Of a stretch of 21,959 bases of DNA, positions 20,688 through 21,959 are shown in pieces; the first letter of the stretch is position 1; the number at the start of each line of letters is the position of its first letter. The DNA is taken from positions 97,145-119,103 of the forward strand of contig MU631483.1 in assembly GCA_026770615.1 (NCBI GenBank), given 5' to 3'. Source of the stretch: Pavlovales sp. CCMP2436 (Eukaryota; Haptophyta; Pavlovophyceae; Pavlovales). The notes beneath the pieces are model-generated. The model ran no database searches. It had not been told where the DNA came from and saw nothing but the letters and a program-made list of their open reading frames with translations. The translations under genes and the position numbers were made by a program.

Positions 20688-21722
20688 GTGCGCCCCTCCG
20701 TGGACTGGCTGCGTCTGTGGTCCCTCCAATCGGGCACAGTCGACAAGACACTACTCGCGCGGACGCGCGTGGCAGTCGACGACATGGAGGGCCAAGCTCC
20801 GATGTCGTCGGACCTCAACACGCTGTCCGACGCGCGCATGCGGCGGCTCACGCACGAGCTGCCACTTCCAGACGCCAAGGCTGCCGGCGAGATCACTTAT
20901 CTCGACGTGTACTCGGCGTCCAAGTTCGACCTTCCCGTCAAAAACATCGACGGTGAGCGGTCGGGATTCAAGTATGCCATCCTGTTTGTGGACGCTTTCT
21001 CGCGCTTCCGGAGGGTCTACTTCGCCAAGTCGCAGCGCGAGCTTCCAGGACTCGCGCGACACTACCTCTCCGAGCTCGGCGCGTCGGCACACGCCGGCGG
21101 CCTCTTCATGCTCGGCGATGGGTTCTGTCGGTATGTACATACAGATGAAGGTATCCCGATGAACTCGGAGGCCTTTGAAAAGGTGCTCCTCGAGTTCGGG
21201 CTTGCGGTCAACGTCACGTCGTGCCCGCACACTCCAGCCAGCAATGGCGTGGCCGAGCGCAGCTTTGGGACGCTCGAGCCAGACGTGCGCGCGAGGCTGG
21301 CAATGTCTGGTTTGAGCTACCGCCACTGGAGCTGGGCATTTCGTCACGCCGTGGCGGCGCGCAACCGCTTCGCGTCGCAGCGCGTCGTCGACTCGACGAC
21401 CGGCGCTGTGCGCAACGTGTCACCCTTCGAGCTCTTCTTTGGCCGCCGGCCGAGCTGCAAGCACTCAGTGATCTTCGGAGTGCCGTGCCGAGTCCTCTTA
21501 CTCGGGCAGGGGCGCAAGCCGAAGGGCAAGTTCGCCATGCAGTCGGCGCGCAGCAAGGTGCTCGGCCGTGGCGAGGACGGGGTCCAGATCGACAAGACCT
21601 ACCGCTACATGTTAGGGTGGATTGTGCTGTTGGACAACGGACGGCTAGCGTTCTCTCGGCATGTTCAGGTCGATGAGAGACAGCTCCTCGAGGGGGGGCA
21701 CACGCCGTTCGACTCCAAGTAA
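20688..21722 (+). CDS. Copia-type integrase core (retrotransposon polyprotein part)
   Basis: The frame runs from 20688 (first ATG 20784) to TAA 21720-21722, 344 residues. The catalytic triad is present: Asp in TYLDVYSAS (residue 73), Asp in VHTDEG (153) and Glu in NGVAERSFGT (190), with 36 residues between the second Asp and Glu, as expected for an rve-type D,D-35/36-E core. After it, SPFELFFGRRPSCKHSVIFG and SRHVQVDE match the Copia connector between integrase and reverse transcriptase (known there as PYELWxGxKPxxxHLRVFG). The upstream HHCC zinc-binding domain is not recognisable. The enzyme would insert retroelement cDNA. It lacks a normal start because it derives from a polyprotein. Confidence 0.88.
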   Translation: MRPSVDWLRLWSLQSGTVDKTLLARTRVAVDDMEGQAPMSSDLNTLSDARMRRLTHELPLPDAKAAGEITYLDVYSASKFDLPVKNIDGERSGFKYAILFVDAFSRFRRVYFAKSQRELPGLARHYLSELGASAHAGGLFMLGDGFCRYVHTDEGIPMNSEAFEKVLLEFGLAVNVTSCPHTPASNGVAERSFGTLEPDVRARLAMSGLSYRHWSWAFRHAVAARNRFASQRVVDSTTGAVRNVSPFELFFGRRPSCKHSVIFGVPCRVLLLGQGRKPKGKFAMQSARSKVLGRGEDGVQIDKTYRYMLGWIVLLDNGRLAFSRHVQVDERQLLEGGHTPFDSK

Positions 21723-21740
21723 ATGCCGTTCGACCCCAAG
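21703..21740 (+). repeat. 21-bp tandem duplication that creates the integrase stop
   Basis: GCCGTTCGACTCCAAG and GCCGTTCGACCCCAAG recur with a 21-bp period. The TAA at 21720-21722 lies in the junction (TPFDSK, stop, MPFDPKIDPSE), so a small in-frame duplication seems to have brought in the stop. Confidence 0.8.
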
Positions 21741-21959
21741 ATCGACCCGTCGGAGCCCCTCTCCGATGGCTTATCTGGGTCGGGTGGCGAGTTCGGCGCC
21801 GAGCCCGTGTCGGGCATCCTGAGGCCAGCTGGCGCCATACCGCTTGCTCTTCAGCATGACTCGCAGCGGCGTGATCGAGTGTCGCGGAGCCGCAGTCCCG
21901 TCGCCGTCGCCGCCCGCAGTCCCGCCGCCGCCGTTGTCGCACGCAGGCCCGCCGCCGCC
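21723..21959 (+). CDS. Continuation of the Copia polyprotein, partial
   Basis: The same frame as the integrase stays open from ATG 21723 to the window edge, about 79 codons: MPFDPKIDPSEPLSDG, then LRPAGAIPLALQH and an Arg/Ser/Pro/Ala-rich tract over a GCC-rich simple repeat. In Copia elements the linker between integrase and reverse transcriptase is of this low-complexity kind, and reverse transcriptase would be expected to the right. Confidence 0.5.
   Translation, partial: MPFDPKIDPSEPLSDGLSGSGGEFGAEPVSGILRPAGAIPLALQHDSQRRDRVSRSRSPVAVAARSPAAAVVARRPAAA

Overview
The window looks like nuclear DNA of a GC-rich unicellular eukaryote, most likely a microalga. A haptophyte such as Emiliania or Chrysochromulina is my inference. 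The evidence is a mitochondrial enzyme gene split by ten GT-AG introns, introns packed with microsatellites, a Sel1-repeat/MYND gene, several families of short inverted-repeat elements and a Copia-type retroelement. One assembly gap (Ns) lies at 7857-8009.

Layout. At the left edge is the 5' end of a minus-strand gene with a Cdc37-like N-terminus (1-65). It is divergent from a two-exon coiled-coil gene (428-1335), and an 18-bp inverted repeat lies in the shared upstream region. After about 1.1 kb of repeat-bearing intergenic DNA comes a complete 11-exon gene for mitochondrial dihydrolipoyl dehydrogenase (2443-6373, 499 aa when spliced). Its introns hold a partial exon duplication, a solo transposon end and a motif shared just inside two donor sites. 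From 6825 to about 12010 the region is accessory: two families of MITE-like elements, a decayed Sel1-repeat gene leading into a MYND zinc-finger/SAP-like reading frame, and an unrecognised minus-strand reading frame.

The most unusual part is 12038-19730. Two intronless, divergent genes are separated by only about 50-75 bp. On the minus strand is a protein with a GIY-YIG nuclease-like domain followed by a CCHC zinc knuckle. On the plus strand is a very long reading frame with about ten treble-clef/zinc-ribbon repeats (DUF4379-like), then a superfamily 2 (SNF2-like) helicase with recognisable motifs. Both genes are interrupted by in-frame stops that are all TAG (two and three respectively) and by one frameshift each. 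The pairing and compactness resemble giant-virus or mobile-element gene organisation more than the intron-rich neighbours. The breaks suggest decay, although assembly error or TAG readthrough cannot be excluded from sequence alone.

The right end (from about 19706) carries a degraded Copia-type retroelement: a possible LTR start that would truncate the helicase 3' end, a protease C-terminal fragment, a good integrase core (D-D-E) and the start of the next polyprotein segment running off the window. Apart from dihydrolipoyl dehydrogenase (2-oxo acid dehydrogenase complexes, glycine cleavage), the genes do not form a shared pathway. The helicase and GIY-YIG genes are the only pair whose layout suggests a joint role.
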